A DNA stretch of 42,666 nt. It comes from SKZT01 sp964478625 (GTDB taxonomy: Bacteria; Desulfobacterota; Desulfobacteria; Desulfobacterales; SKZT01). Within the stretch, counting starts at the first letter, position 1. Every line of letters begins with the position of its first letter. A model generated the notes under the pieces. The model was not told where the DNA came from, ran no database searches, and worked only from the letters and a program-made list of their open reading frames with translations. The stretch covers positions 1-42,666 of the forward strand of contig CAYZJH010000029.1 in assembly GCA_964478625.1 (NCBI GenBank). Direction: 5' to 3'. Position numbers and translations under genes: made by a program. Below, piece after piece: positions 1 through 8,653 of the stretch.

Positions 1-628
1 CATGGGCAAACTCCGGACATTTTCCTGATGATTCCGAAGTTCCGGCGGCTACATAACCAGCGATTTGAATTTGAACCGGCTGGAAATCCAGCGCAAGAAT
101 GATCGATTCTGTATTGCCGCGCTGACCGGCCCAAGCTGTGCCGCGAAGATTTCCCAGAATCAGGATATCCCCACCGGCGATTACCTCTGCCCCGGGGTTG
201 ACATCGCCCATGAGAAGCAGATGTTTTCTGGCATTGATTTTCTGGCCCGATCGCACACGCCCCGTCAGCATGAGCACATCACTGCTATGTTGATACCAGG
301 AGCGTTCCAGATCTCTTTGACGAAGTCTTATTTCCGCATTTGAAACATGTTCGGGTGGCAACGAAATCGAACCCACCTGATAATTTTCTTTTAGAAATTG
401 TCCAAGGACCTCCACCAGTTGATCACTTTCTCCCTTTCTACCGGTGTCAATGACCACACGGGCTCCTTTTGACAGATGATCCAGTTTGCCAAAAGCACTA
501 TCGAGTCCTTCCTTGAGTTCTTCCATGGATCTTCCGGGGTCGATGGTAACCCAAAGGCTATCGCCTATTCCCCTCAACTTTGCAGCAGGATTTTTTTTCT
601 CATCTGTTTGCGAATTTGAATCTTCCAT
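1..628 (-). CDS. minC: Septum site-determining protein MinC, 3' part outside the window
   Basis: MinC inhibits FtsZ polymerisation away from mid-cell together with MinD. Reading the minus strand from ATG at 628 gives 209 residues with no stop before the window edge. The N-terminal part (about residues 15-105) fits the FtsZ-inhibiting domain, with SLWVTIDPGRS near its start. The C-terminal beta-helix domain is clear: GDVNPGAEVIAGGDILILG followed by LRGTAWAGQRGN, the MinD-binding and dimerisation part of the family. The last visible residues are CPEFAH, so about 20 residues are probably missing. No good ribosome binding site precedes the ATG, but the preceding AT-rich 180 bases hold no other gene. 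MinD and MinE would be expected just outside the window; this is inference. Identification is secure from the C-terminal domain. Confidence 0.9.
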   Translation of the reverse strand, partial: MEDSNSQTDEKKNPAAKLRGIGDSLWVTIDPGRSMEELKEGLDSAFGKLDHLSKGARVVIDTGRKGESDQLVEVLGQFLKENYQVGSISLPPEHVSNAEIRLRQRDLERSWYQHSSDVLMLTGRVRSGQKINARKHLLLMGDVNPGAEVIAGGDILILGNLRGTAWAGQRGNTESIILALDFQPVQIQIAGYVAAGTSESSGKCPEFAH

Positions 629-809
629 ATTAAAAAAACAAATGATTCTGAAATGTTAGGTTTGGGCTTGATATTTATCTCGTATTCATGGGCGATAAGA
701 TAACAGCATCTTTGACGGCCAAGTATAAAGAAGGTCGATTTGTGTGTCAAGAGAGAAAAATACGCTATATATAGTTATCAGAAAACAGTTTTTTTACCCA
801 AACCCGACT

Positions 810-2135
810 TTATATTTTGTTCCCCAATTCATCCGCGATGTTTCGGACATTTTCCATCACTTTATCCATATCCAAAAAAGTCAGTTTTCCATTTTCCAGC
901 AGGATTTTCCCATTGACCATAACTGTATCGACATCACTTCCCCTGACCGCATAGACCAAATGGGATTCGGGATGATACATGGGTGTCAGGTGAGGCTTTT
1001 TCATGTTGATGACAATCAGATCGGCTTTTTTGCCAGGCTCAAGGGAGCCGATCCTGTCTGAAAGTCCTAATGCGCGGGCCGAATCGATGGTACACATTTT
1101 GAGCACGGTTTTGGCATCCATGACCGTGGGATCGCCGGTAATTACTTTATGAAGTTTTGCAGCCGTATCCATCTCGAGAAACATGTCAAGATTGTTGTTG
1201 CTGGCGCAGCCATCCGTTCCGATGCTGATGCAAACTCCCTTTTCCAGGAGCCTTGGAATGGGTGCTACACCGGAAGCCAGTTTCATGTTGCTTTCAGGAT
1301 TGTGGACAACCTTGACGTCAAATTGGTGCAAAAGATCCATGTCTTCCTCGGTGAGCATAACGCAATGGCACGCCAGAAGATTGGGTGTGAGTACACCGAG
1401 ATTGGCCAGGTGGGCTGTGGGAGTTTTTCCAAAGCGTTCCTGGATTTGGTTTACCTCATTTTCGGTTTCAGACAGATGCATAATAAGCGGAATTCGGTGA
1501 TCAAGAGCCAATCCGGAAGCTTTTTTCAATAGATCCGGTGAACAAAGATAAGGTGAGTGGGGTTCAACCGCGATCGTCACCAAAGGATCGTCTTTCCATT
1601 TTTGGATGAGCATTTCCGTGTATTCGAACCCCTTTTCAATCGGGCCGTAGTTCGGGGATGGAAAATCGTAAAGGACTTCTCCGACTACTGCACGAATGCC
1701 TGATTTTTTGGCGGCCATGGCCACGGCATCTTCGAAAAGGTACATGTCGCTAAAACATGTGGTTCCGGACAAAATCATCTCCACACAAGCAAGAAGGGAT
1801 CCGTAAAATACCTTGTTATGATTTAGTTTCGCTTCAGCGGGGAAAATATGCTCGTTGAGCCAGGTCATTAAAGGAAGATCATCGGCCATACCCCTGAAAC
1901 AAGTCATCGCAGCATGGGTGTGGGCATTGACCAGGCCGGGCATAACAATACTCCCACGGGCATCGATAATCTTTTTGGAGGAATCCGTGGGTGAAAGACT
2001 ATCCATGGGACCTAAAGCAACTATGTGATCATCTTTTATGGTCACAAAACCGGGATTAAATTGTTGTTCACCGGAATTCATGGTCAACACGATTCCATTG
2101 ATGATGCGAATATCAGCTGAGTTCTCGGTCGTCAA
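810..2135 (-). CDS. mtaD: 5-methylthioadenosine / S-adenosylhomocysteine deaminase
   Basis: A 441-residue metal-dependent amidohydrolase that deaminates methylthioadenosine, S-adenosylhomocysteine or adenosine to the inosine form. The metal ligands of the family are visible: VNAHTHAAMTCFRGMADD near residue 65, a His in VEPHSPYL, HLSETE, and the late Asp in GTDGCASNNNLDMF. Length is normal for MtaD. The start is a TTG at 2135, 11 bases after AAAGGTG, and it lies inside the last codons of the upstream purine nucleoside phosphorylase, a 23-base overlap that points to translational coupling. Together the two enzymes would convert adenosine-type nucleosides to inosine and then to hypoxanthine. Other amidohydrolase functions such as atrazine chlorohydrolase-like or guanine deaminase activity are less likely given the neighbour. 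Confidence 0.88.
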   Translation of the reverse strand: MTTENSADIRIINGIVLTMNSGEQQFNPGFVTIKDDHIVALGPMDSLSPTDSSKKIIDARGSIVMPGLVNAHTHAAMTCFRGMADDLPLMTWLNEHIFPAEAKLNHNKVFYGSLLACVEMILSGTTCFSDMYLFEDAVAMAAKKSGIRAVVGEVLYDFPSPNYGPIEKGFEYTEMLIQKWKDDPLVTIAVEPHSPYLCSPDLLKKASGLALDHRIPLIMHLSETENEVNQIQERFGKTPTAHLANLGVLTPNLLACHCVMLTEEDMDLLHQFDVKVVHNPESNMKLASGVAPIPRLLEKGVCISIGTDGCASNNNLDMFLEMDTAAKLHKVITGDPTVMDAKTVLKMCTIDSARALGLSDRIGSLEPGKKADLIVINMKKPHLTPMYHPESHLVYAVRGSDVDTVMVNGKILLENGKLTFLDMDKVMENVRNIADELGNKI

Positions 2136-2952
2136 TTTGGTTAATCACCTTTCTTATGATAGTGTTCAGTTTCGGAGCAGAATTTTCCGCAACGGCGATA
2201 ATTTCCTCCACCGTAGAAGGCGAAGGGGCTTTGGGGTTGTGAACGTTGGTAATGATTGAGAGTCCCAAAACACGTATTCCCCCGTGTACAGATGCGATAA
2301 CTTCTTGAACGGTTGAAAATCCGACGGCTTCTGCACCAATCAGCTGTAAAAAGTGAACTTCGGCCGGAGTTTCCAAAGAAGGTCCTTTAAGCCCTGCATA
2401 AACTCCTGTTTGGGTGATTAATTTATCATGGTCGGCAATTTTTTGGGCAAGGGCTAAAAGCTTCCGGTCGTAAGCACAAGACATATCCGGAAAACGCATC
2501 CCCCAGCTTTCCTCATTGTTGCCGATCAATGGGTTATCTCCCGTGAGATTGATATGATCCGATATCATCATGATGTCTCCGGCTGAAAATGAAGCATTGA
2601 GACCCCCGGAGGCATTGGATAAGATCAGGACCTTTACACCCAACTCCTGCATCACACGAACAGGAAATACCACTTCCTGGGCGGAATATCCTTCATAGAG
2701 GTGAAATCGTCCTTGAAAGGCCATTATCTCTTTTGATCCGTAACTGCCGATCAAAAGCCGGCCCAAATGGCCTTGGACTGTTGAAACCGGAAAATGGGGT
2801 AAACGGGTATATGCAAACGAGTAAGAGACGTTCAAAAATGAAACACTGTCTTTCAGTCCGGTTCCGGTTAAAATGGCTATTTTTGGGAGCTTACCTGATT
2901 GTTCCAGTATAAACCGTGCGGTTTCGGTTGCTTTGAGTTTATAGTCGGTCAC
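2113..2952 (-). CDS. punA: Purine nucleoside phosphorylase, trimeric type
   Basis: Phosphorolysis of inosine or guanosine to the base and ribose-1-phosphate. Family motifs seen: QGRFHLYEGYS, LSNASGGLN, SAGDIMMISDHINLTGDNPL, KGPSLETPAE with the purine-binding Glu, and SIITNVHN with the Asn that in the trimeric family favours 6-oxopurines; methylthioadenosine phosphorylases carry Asp there. A longer reading frame opens at 2991, but I chose GTG at 2952 because GGAAAGGG lies 5 bases upstream and the protein then begins MTDYKLKATETA, giving 279 residues, close to other members. It overlaps mtaD by 23 bases and probably forms a two-gene operon with it. The 5' side (2953-3360) faces the divergent nuoE-like operon. 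Confidence 0.88.
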   Translation of the reverse strand: MTDYKLKATETARFILEQSGKLPKIAILTGTGLKDSVSFLNVSYSFAYTRLPHFPVSTVQGHLGRLLIGSYGSKEIMAFQGRFHLYEGYSAQEVVFPVRVMQELGVKVLILSNASGGLNASFSAGDIMMISDHINLTGDNPLIGNNEESWGMRFPDMSCAYDRKLLALAQKIADHDKLITQTGVYAGLKGPSLETPAEVHFLQLIGAEAVGFSTVQEVIASVHGGIRVLGLSIITNVHNPKAPSPSTVEEIIAVAENSAPKLNTIIRKVINQIDDRELS

Positions 2953-3147
2953 GATACCCTTTCCGTTACATTTATGAAATTTAACCTGCATGATGAAAAC
3001 ATCATGTTCTCAAGTCGATTCTTGCCTCATATTTTGAATTACCGCTATATGCTGATTGAAACCCAAATGGAAGATAAACGCATTCATAAACCACGCGGAT
3101 CCGAGAGTCAAGCAGGTAAATTATTTGATTTTTTGCCTGATGTTTGA

Positions 3148-3176
3148 TTGACTTTTCCAACAGTTTATGGAATAGT
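3148..3176 (+). promoter_or_regulatory. Candidate sigma-70 promoter of the nuoE-like operon
   Basis: TTGACT (3148-3153) and AATAGT (3171-3176) are separated by 17 bases, 185 bases upstream of the first gene. The -35 box matches 5 of 6 and the -10 box only 4 of 6. The 408-base gap 2953-3360 that holds it separates two divergent transcription units and shows no other gene. Confidence 0.3.
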
Positions 3177-3360
3177 CCCCGATGGTTTTATCTTGTAAAA
3201 GTGTATTTTTGCATTGGGTAAAACGAGCAGGCTTAAGGATATTCCAGTTGGTTTAATGGTGCTCTCCATTGAATTCACAAAGAATTTTGAAACAATGGTG
3301 AGAAAATATTAAATTAGAGCGGGATCGACCGATCTTGCAACAGCACAATGGAGATTGCAT

Positions 3361-3855
3361 ATGGCATTGAGTGTAAGGCCAGAACATCCGGACATAACAG
3401 AACAAATGTGGGTTGATATCGATAAAATCATTGGTGACCATCGAAACGTTCCCGGGGCCGTGATTACCGTTTTAAGGATGACTCAGGATGTTGTCGGGTA
3501 TCTTCCTCTGGAATTGATCGACTATATCAGTTACGGGCTGAATCTTCCCAGAAGCAATGTTTACGGAGTTGCCTCCTTTTATTCTCTTTTCTCATTTGTA
3601 CCCAAAGGCAGGCATGTGATCAAAATTTGCATGGGTACCGCCTGTTATGTCAAGGGCATTAAAGAAGTCATGGATCGCATCAGTTATACTTATAATGTCC
3701 CGGAAGGTGGAACCTCCGAAGATCGGAGATTTTCCCTGGAATCCGTACGATGCCTGGGGGCATGTGGTTTGGCTCCCGTGATGGTCATAGGCCATGACAC
3801 CCATGGGGATGTGACTTCGGACAAAATTATTGACATTCTAGAAAATTATCAATAG
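3361..3855 (+). CDS. NuoE/HndA-like [2Fe-2S] thioredoxin-fold subunit
   Basis: A 164-residue homologue of the 24-kDa subunit of complex I and of the HndA/HydC-type subunits of NAD(P)-linked soluble oxidoreductases. The four ligands of the [2Fe-2S] cluster are at about C90 and C95 (KICMGTACYVKG) and C131 and C135 (CLGACGLAPV). The N-terminal helical part (VITVLRMTQDVVGYLP) is typical. I start at ATG 3361 with GGAG 8 bases upstream rather than at the in-frame TTG two codons earlier. It is followed by a DRTGG protein (56-base gap) and a NuoF-like subunit, so it probably passes or stores electrons beside the NADH site of that subunit in a soluble or membrane-associated complex. Confidence 0.9.
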   Translation: MALSVRPEHPDITEQMWVDIDKIIGDHRNVPGAVITVLRMTQDVVGYLPLELIDYISYGLNLPRSNVYGVASFYSLFSFVPKGRHVIKICMGTACYVKGIKEVMDRISYTYNVPEGGTSEDRRFSLESVRCLGACGLAPVMVIGHDTHGDVTSDKIIDILENYQ

Positions 3856-3911
3856 GCAAAAAGGCGGGGCATTTTCTAATTAGGTATCTGCGCGAACAGC
3901 AGGGGGCTGGT

Positions 3912-4265
3912 ATGCAATTATCTGAAATAAGAGATGAACTGAGAGCTGAAGTTTTCTATGGTGCAGACCAGTTGAACAAAAATATAACCATCGCAGGTGG
4001 CGCTGATTTGATTGATGATATTTTGAGGTTGAAAACCAAGGGGGCTGTTCTGCTGACAGGTTTGAATCATGTCGAAGTCATTCATGCCGCCAAGAAAGCC
4101 GGGGTAGAGGCGATTGTTTTGGTGAGAGGGAAAAAGCCTGAAGAACATGTCATTGAAGCTGCCAAAGAACATAACATGCCTCTTTTAAGCACTCATTTTT
4201 CCCTGTTTGTAGCTTGTGGACGATTATATATGACCGGCCTTAGGGGACTGGATGGATCCTGGTAA
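3912..4265 (+). CDS. DRTGG-domain protein
   Basis: A 117-residue protein resembling the DRTGG-domain proteins encoded within clusters for electron-bifurcating [FeFe] hydrogenases and related NADH-dependent oxidoreductases. Visible family-like segments are MQLSEIRDELRAEVFYGAD at the N-terminus, an AGGADLIDDILRLKTKGAVL region, and PLLSTHFSLFVACGRLYMTG at the end. No catalytic residues or cofactor-binding cysteines are evident, and the domain's role is unknown. It lies 18 bases before the NuoF-like gene, whose ribosome binding site is in that gap, so co-translation is likely. The conserved association suggests a regulatory or assembly role for the complex; this is inference from gene context. 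Confidence 0.75.
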   Translation: MQLSEIRDELRAEVFYGADQLNKNITIAGGADLIDDILRLKTKGAVLLTGLNHVEVIHAAKKAGVEAIVLVRGKKPEEHVIEAAKEHNMPLLSTHFSLFVACGRLYMTGLRGLDGSW

Positions 4266-4283
4266 TATCGAAGGAGAGAAAAT

Positions 4284-6131
4284 ATGGTGAAATTATCCGT
4301 GGATGGCCTTAAAAAACTTCAGGAAAAAGCAGCTAAAGAGCTGAAAAAAGAGGGCAGGACCGATCTGCTGATTTGTGGCGGTACCGGATGTCATGCAACA
4401 GGAAGTATCAAGGTCATAGATGTCGCTAGACACGAAGTAAAAGCAAGGGGGTTGGAAGACACGGTAAAAGTGGTGGAAACAGGATGTAACGGCTTTTGTG
4501 CTCTAGGGCCTATCATGGTGGTTCAGCCCGAGGGCATTTTTTATGAAAAGATAAAGCCCGAGGATATTCCTGAACTGATTGAATCCCAGGTGATCAATAA
4601 GAAGCCGCTGGAAAGGCTTCTTTACAAAGATCCGATAAGCAAAAAGCGTATCTCACGACAGGACGATATTCCTTTCTTCCACAATCAGTTACCCAGAGCA
4701 CTTCGAAACAAAGGCATCATCAATCCTGAATCCATAGAGGACTATATTGCAAGGGATGGCTATAAAGGTCTTGCTAAAGCGCTCATGGAAATGGCCCCGG
4801 AAGACATTATCGAACAGATGAAAATATCCGGATTGAGGGGACGGGGTGGGGCAGGATTTCCCACCGGAATTAAGTGGGGTTTTGCAAGGCAAAGTCCTGG
4901 AGATATCAAGTATGTCCTGTGTAATGCAGATGAAGGTGATCCGGGAGCCTTCATGGACAGAAGTATCCTCGAAGCCGACCCCCATGCTGTTGTAGAGGGC
5001 ATGGTCATCGCCGCCAAAGCTATTGATTCCCATAAAGGATATGTTTACTGCCGCACCGAATATCCTTTGGCGGTCAAGAGACTGGGAATCGCCATTGAAC
5101 AGGCCAAAGAATACGGCCTGTTGGGAAAAGATATTTTAGGTTCGGGATTTGATTTTGACGTGGAGATTTACCAGGGAGCAGGGGCATTTGTGTGCGGAGA
5201 AGAGACCGCACTCATGCGTTCGATCGAGGGAAAACGGGGAATGCCCCGTCCCCGTCCGCCTTTCCCTGCCCATAAAGGCCTTTGGGAAAAACCTACCATT
5301 TTAAACAACGTGGAAACCTTTGCCAATGTTCCCCAGATTATGATCAAAGGGGGGGCATGGTATGCAAGTGTGGGAACGGAAACCAGCAAAGGGACCAAAG
5401 TGTTTGCCATTTCCGGTGATGTTAACAACATCGGATTGGTAGAGGTTCCCATGGGAACTCCTCTCAGAGAGCTTATCTATGATGTGGGCGGAGGGATTCC
5501 CAAAAAACGCAAATTCAAGGCGGTTCAGTTGGGCGGACCTTCCGGCGGATGTGTACCTGAAGAGCACCTGGATACGCCTGTTGATTTTGAGGAAATTGCC
5601 AAGGTCGGAGCCATCATGGGCTCCGGAGGTGTCATTGTTATGGATGACCATACCTGTATGGTGGACATGGCACGGTTTTTTATGGACTTTATTCAGGATG
5701 AATCCTGCGGCAAGTGCACACCTTGCAGAGAGGGAACCAGAAGACTTCAGGAATTGCTGGTAAAAATTTGTGAAGGAAGGGGAGAGGCGGAAGACATTCA
5801 CAAGATGGAGGAACTTTCCTATATGATCAAGGAAGCTTCCCTTTGCGGTCTGGGCCAGACCGGTCCTAACCCGGTGCTTTCCACGCTTCGTTATTTTCGT
5901 GATGAATATGAAGCTCATATTTATGATAAAAAATGTCCTGCCAAGCGATGCGTAAATCTTCTTGATTTTGAAGTTAATCCCGAGCTGTGCACAATGTGCG
6001 GACTGTGTTTTAAGGCTTGTCCTGTAGATGCTATTGCCTGGAAAAAGAAAGAGGTGGCCGTCATCGATAAGGAAAAGTGCATTAAATGTCTGACCTGCTT
6101 TGATAAATGCAAGTTCGGTGCGATCTTTTAA
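4284..6131 (+). CDS. NuoF/HndC-like NADH-binding flavoprotein
   Basis: A 615-residue iron-sulfur flavoprotein, the NAD(H)-binding subunit of a bifurcating-type complex. Domain order: N-terminal thioredoxin-like [2Fe-2S] domain with C31, C36, C68 and C72; NuoF core with the FMN/NADH motifs GLRGRGGAGFPTG (about 183-195), CNADEGDPGAF, and GAGAFVCGEETALM; the SLBB-like middle; the [4Fe-4S] motif ESCGKCTPCREGTRRL; and a C-terminal 2x[4Fe-4S] ferredoxin (CTMCGLCFKACP and CIKCLTCFDKCK). This architecture matches HndC/HydB rather than the shorter NuoF of complex I. The start has GGAG 8 bases upstream. Expected role: hydride exchange with NAD(H) and one-electron transfer to ferredoxin-type partners. 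No HndD-like [FeFe] catalytic subunit follows, which is unusual. Confidence 0.92.
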   Translation: MVKLSVDGLKKLQEKAAKELKKEGRTDLLICGGTGCHATGSIKVIDVARHEVKARGLEDTVKVVETGCNGFCALGPIMVVQPEGIFYEKIKPEDIPELIESQVINKKPLERLLYKDPISKKRISRQDDIPFFHNQLPRALRNKGIINPESIEDYIARDGYKGLAKALMEMAPEDIIEQMKISGLRGRGGAGFPTGIKWGFARQSPGDIKYVLCNADEGDPGAFMDRSILEADPHAVVEGMVIAAKAIDSHKGYVYCRTEYPLAVKRLGIAIEQAKEYGLLGKDILGSGFDFDVEIYQGAGAFVCGEETALMRSIEGKRGMPRPRPPFPAHKGLWEKPTILNNVETFANVPQIMIKGGAWYASVGTETSKGTKVFAISGDVNNIGLVEVPMGTPLRELIYDVGGGIPKKRKFKAVQLGGPSGGCVPEEHLDTPVDFEEIAKVGAIMGSGGVIVMDDHTCMVDMARFFMDFIQDESCGKCTPCREGTRRLQELLVKICEGRGEAEDIHKMEELSYMIKEASLCGLGQTGPNPVLSTLRYFRDEYEAHIYDKKCPAKRCVNLLDFEVNPELCTMCGLCFKACPVDAIAWKKKEVAVIDKEKCIKCLTCFDKCKFGAIF

Positions 6132-6180
6132 TTGATAAAGTGGCGTTCATCCGGGTTTATTGGTTGATATCAGTCAAAAA

Positions 6181-6223
6181 AGGTTTTTAAGAACCTTATC
6201 AATAAAGTGCCTTGAACAGGCAC
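6181..6223 (+). other. Two hairpins in the leader of the RnfB-GltD gene
   Basis: In the 123-base gap before the fusion gene are two inverted repeats: AGGTT/AACCT (6181-6196) and GTGCCT/AGGCAC (6207-6223). Neither is followed by a run of T, so they do not look like an intrinsic terminator. They may be an mRNA processing or stability element that sets different expression of upstream and downstream genes. Confidence 0.35.
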
Positions 6224-6254
6224 CGGAACAATAGAATAAACAGGAGTGTAAAAC

Positions 6255-8345
6255 ATGTTATCAGCGGTTTTCATGATTGGAGGCTTGGGACTGATCGTAG
6301 GTATCGGTTTGGCTGTGGCGTCAAAGGTTTTTTATGTGTATGTCGACCCCAAAATACTGGCGGTGGAAGACGCACTGCCCGGAGCCAACTGCGGCGGTTG
6401 CGGTCTTCCGGGCTGCAGTTCCAATGCCGAGGCTATCGTAGCAGGCAAAGCCGCTCCCAATTCGTGCGTGGCTGCAGGGCCTGATGTGGCTGAGGCCATT
6501 GCCGCCATTTTAGGAGTTTCCATAGAAGCAAAAGAACCTGACATCGCCCGACCGGGATGTACTTACGGATATCAGGATGCTGATACCAAATACATCTATG
6601 ATGGTCTATCAAACTGCAGGGCCGCCGCTCTTTTGGGAGGCGGAATGAAAGTCTGCACCATCGGTTGTCTGGGCTTGGGAAGTTGTGCGAGGGCATGCCC
6701 GTTCGATGCAATTGTCATGGGGGAAGACAACCTTCCCAAGGTAGACGAAAAAAAATGCACCGGATGCGGCACATGTGAACGTGTATGTCCTAAACATATC
6801 ATTAACCTTTCATCGGTAACGCGAAGAATTCTGAAAGAATATACAACGGATGATTGCACTACCCCTTGCCAAAGAGCCTGCCCCGCAGGAATCAATATTT
6901 GTGAATATATTCGTCAGATTTCTTTGGGCAATTACCACCAGGCGGTTCAGGTCATCAAGGAACGAAATCCGTTTCCATCCGTGATCGGGCGAATCTGTCC
7001 CCGCCCCTGTGAATTGGAATGCCGAAGAGGCCTTCTTGATGAACCTGTCGCGATCAATTTTCTGAAACGATATGTGGCTGATTATGAAAAACAGATCGGT
7101 CAGCGTTCTTTGCCGTTCAAAGCACCGGATACGGGCCATAAGGTGGCCGTTGTCGGAGGTGGTGTTTCAGGTCTTTCAGCAGCTTTTTTTACCTCACGGC
7201 TTGGCCATGAAGCTACGGTTTATGAGGCGACTTCTGAACTGGGTGGGCTATTGAGAAGCGCCATCGCATTTAACAGGCTTCCCCGTGAAATACTGGACTA
7301 CGATATCGAAGGCATCTTTGAGATGGGAGTGAAGGCTGAGACCAATATGGCTCTTGGGAAAGATTTTAATATCGAATCCCTATTAACCGATGGTTTTAAG
7401 GCCGTATTGTTGACAACAGGTGGATGGGACAGCCGATTGGCGCGAGGAGCACTGGATAAGGTTGAACAGCCGGTACCCGGAACATATTTACTGGTGGATC
7501 TGATCCGGTATGGGCAAAAATCAGGTGCCCTGACCATAGGTTCCAATGTGGTGGTTTCCGGTGGAGATAAAGCAGCCATTGACAGCGTTGGGCTTTTGAA
7601 AAGTCTCGGAGCCAAAAATATAACAATCCTGTTCAGGGAAGCCGAAGATCAGATGCCGGCAGGAATTGTCGATGCTTCGAAGCTCGAAAAAGAAGGGGTT
7701 CACATCAAATTCAAAACGGCTGTGAAACGGATTTTTGGCGAAAAGAGCAAAATGACAGGAATAGAGACTGTTGATTTGGAAACGAAAGCTACTGAGACTG
7801 TGAATGCTCAAACACTTTTTTTGGGTGCCGGAAGATTCCCCGAACTTATTTTTACCAAGGTGAAACGCGAGACAGATCAGGGATCAGGGGAGAGTCAGGA
7901 AGATATTGAACTTGCGGATTTTGGGCCTTTAAAATGGGTTGCCCAGGAACCTTATAAACGCCCGGCATTTAAAGATGAAAGCGGATTTTTTTCCAAGGCG
8001 GATGTCATGTCCGATTATCAGGCAGCCATTAAAGCGATCGGTGCAGGCCGACGAGTGGCGGCATCCATTCACCAGATGATGTTTAATGTCGATCCCTTCC
8101 TGGATGAAAAAGTTCTTACCGAAAATTCAATAGTTCAAAACATATATGAACTCACGGAAGAAGATGTCAAAATCTCTTCCAGAACCATCATGCCGTTACG
8201 AAGTCCCAAAGAGGCCGGAGATGTTTTGGAACTGGAGAAAGGATTTGACGAACATATGGCGAGAAAAGAGGCCGGAAGATGCCTCCGGTGTGGTCTGATC
8301 TGCTATATGCATACTGGAAAGAAAAAAGGAACAAAAGCGGCTTAA
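6255..8345 (+). CDS. RnfB-GltD/NfnB-like fusion iron-sulfur flavoprotein
   Basis: A 696-residue fusion. Residues 5-28 form a membrane helix as in RnfB, followed by the Fes-type cluster GANCGGCGLPGC (44-54) with further Cys to about 121, and two [4Fe-4S] motifs, CTIGCLGLGSCARACP (134-149) and CTGCGTCERVCP (168-179). From about 195 it becomes GltD-like: a Cys-rich N-domain (CTTPCQRACPAGINICEYI, ICPRPCELECRRG), an FAD Rossmann motif VAVVGGGVSG (297-306) and a second nucleotide site near 433-441 that reads VVVSGGDKAA, a weak version of GxGxxA. A terminal CLRCGLIC follows. The start has AGGAG at normal spacing. Known RnfB carries electrons between ferredoxin and the Rnf complex; GltD/NfnB use NAD(P)H. 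Here it probably anchors the upstream NuoEF-type module to the membrane or couples ferredoxin and pyridine nucleotide; this is inference. Confidence 0.88.
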   Translation: MLSAVFMIGGLGLIVGIGLAVASKVFYVYVDPKILAVEDALPGANCGGCGLPGCSSNAEAIVAGKAAPNSCVAAGPDVAEAIAAILGVSIEAKEPDIARPGCTYGYQDADTKYIYDGLSNCRAAALLGGGMKVCTIGCLGLGSCARACPFDAIVMGEDNLPKVDEKKCTGCGTCERVCPKHIINLSSVTRRILKEYTTDDCTTPCQRACPAGINICEYIRQISLGNYHQAVQVIKERNPFPSVIGRICPRPCELECRRGLLDEPVAINFLKRYVADYEKQIGQRSLPFKAPDTGHKVAVVGGGVSGLSAAFFTSRLGHEATVYEATSELGGLLRSAIAFNRLPREILDYDIEGIFEMGVKAETNMALGKDFNIESLLTDGFKAVLLTTGGWDSRLARGALDKVEQPVPGTYLLVDLIRYGQKSGALTIGSNVVVSGGDKAAIDSVGLLKSLGAKNITILFREAEDQMPAGIVDASKLEKEGVHIKFKTAVKRIFGEKSKMTGIETVDLETKATETVNAQTLFLGAGRFPELIFTKVKRETDQGSGESQEDIELADFGPLKWVAQEPYKRPAFKDESGFFSKADVMSDYQAAIKAIGAGRRVAASIHQMMFNVDPFLDEKVLTENSIVQNIYELTEEDVKISSRTIMPLRSPKEAGDVLELEKGFDEHMARKEAGRCLRCGLICYMHTGKKKGTKAA

Positions 8346-8380
8346 GACCCAAAAACTTTTGGTATATCCCCTCCCTCAAA

Positions 8381-8398
8381 CCCTCCCAGTCGGGAGGG
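8381..8398. repeat. GC-rich hairpin without T-run
   Basis: CCCTCCC and GGGAGGG flank a 4-base loop just downstream of the fusion gene. It is not followed by T residues, so it may protect the mRNA 3' end rather than terminate transcription. Confidence 0.4.
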
Positions 8399-8442
8399 GA
8401 GTTAGTTCTGGCAATAAGGATTTTCAATTTTGGTTTGTAATC

Positions 8443-8489
8443 GATGCAGGATGAAATGACCACCCGGTGTTCATCCTGCATCTTGTTTT
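8443..8489 (+). terminator. Rho-independent terminator of the nuoE-to-fusion operon
   Basis: A perfect 13-bp stem, GATGCAGGATGAA (8443-8455) with its complement TTCATCCTGCATC (8470-8482), is followed by TTGTTTT. It lies 98 bases after the fusion gene stop and before rseC, which therefore needs its own promoter in 8490-8653. I could not assign that promoter with confidence. Confidence 0.85.
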
Positions 8490-8653
8490 ATAACAGACGG
8501 CCGCACCTGTGTGAAATTAATCTCCATACCCATGGCGCAGGGCAATTGGGATTAGATCCGAACCTGGCTTGGATCAATGATATGGAATAGATATTGAACC
8601 AGGAAAAAACCGAATGATTAAAAATTAGAAAAAGCAGGTAGTGGGAAAATATT

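Noticed and set aside
5301..5918. A 205-codon minus-strand frame
   Set aside because: Antisense to the well-supported NuoF-like gene.
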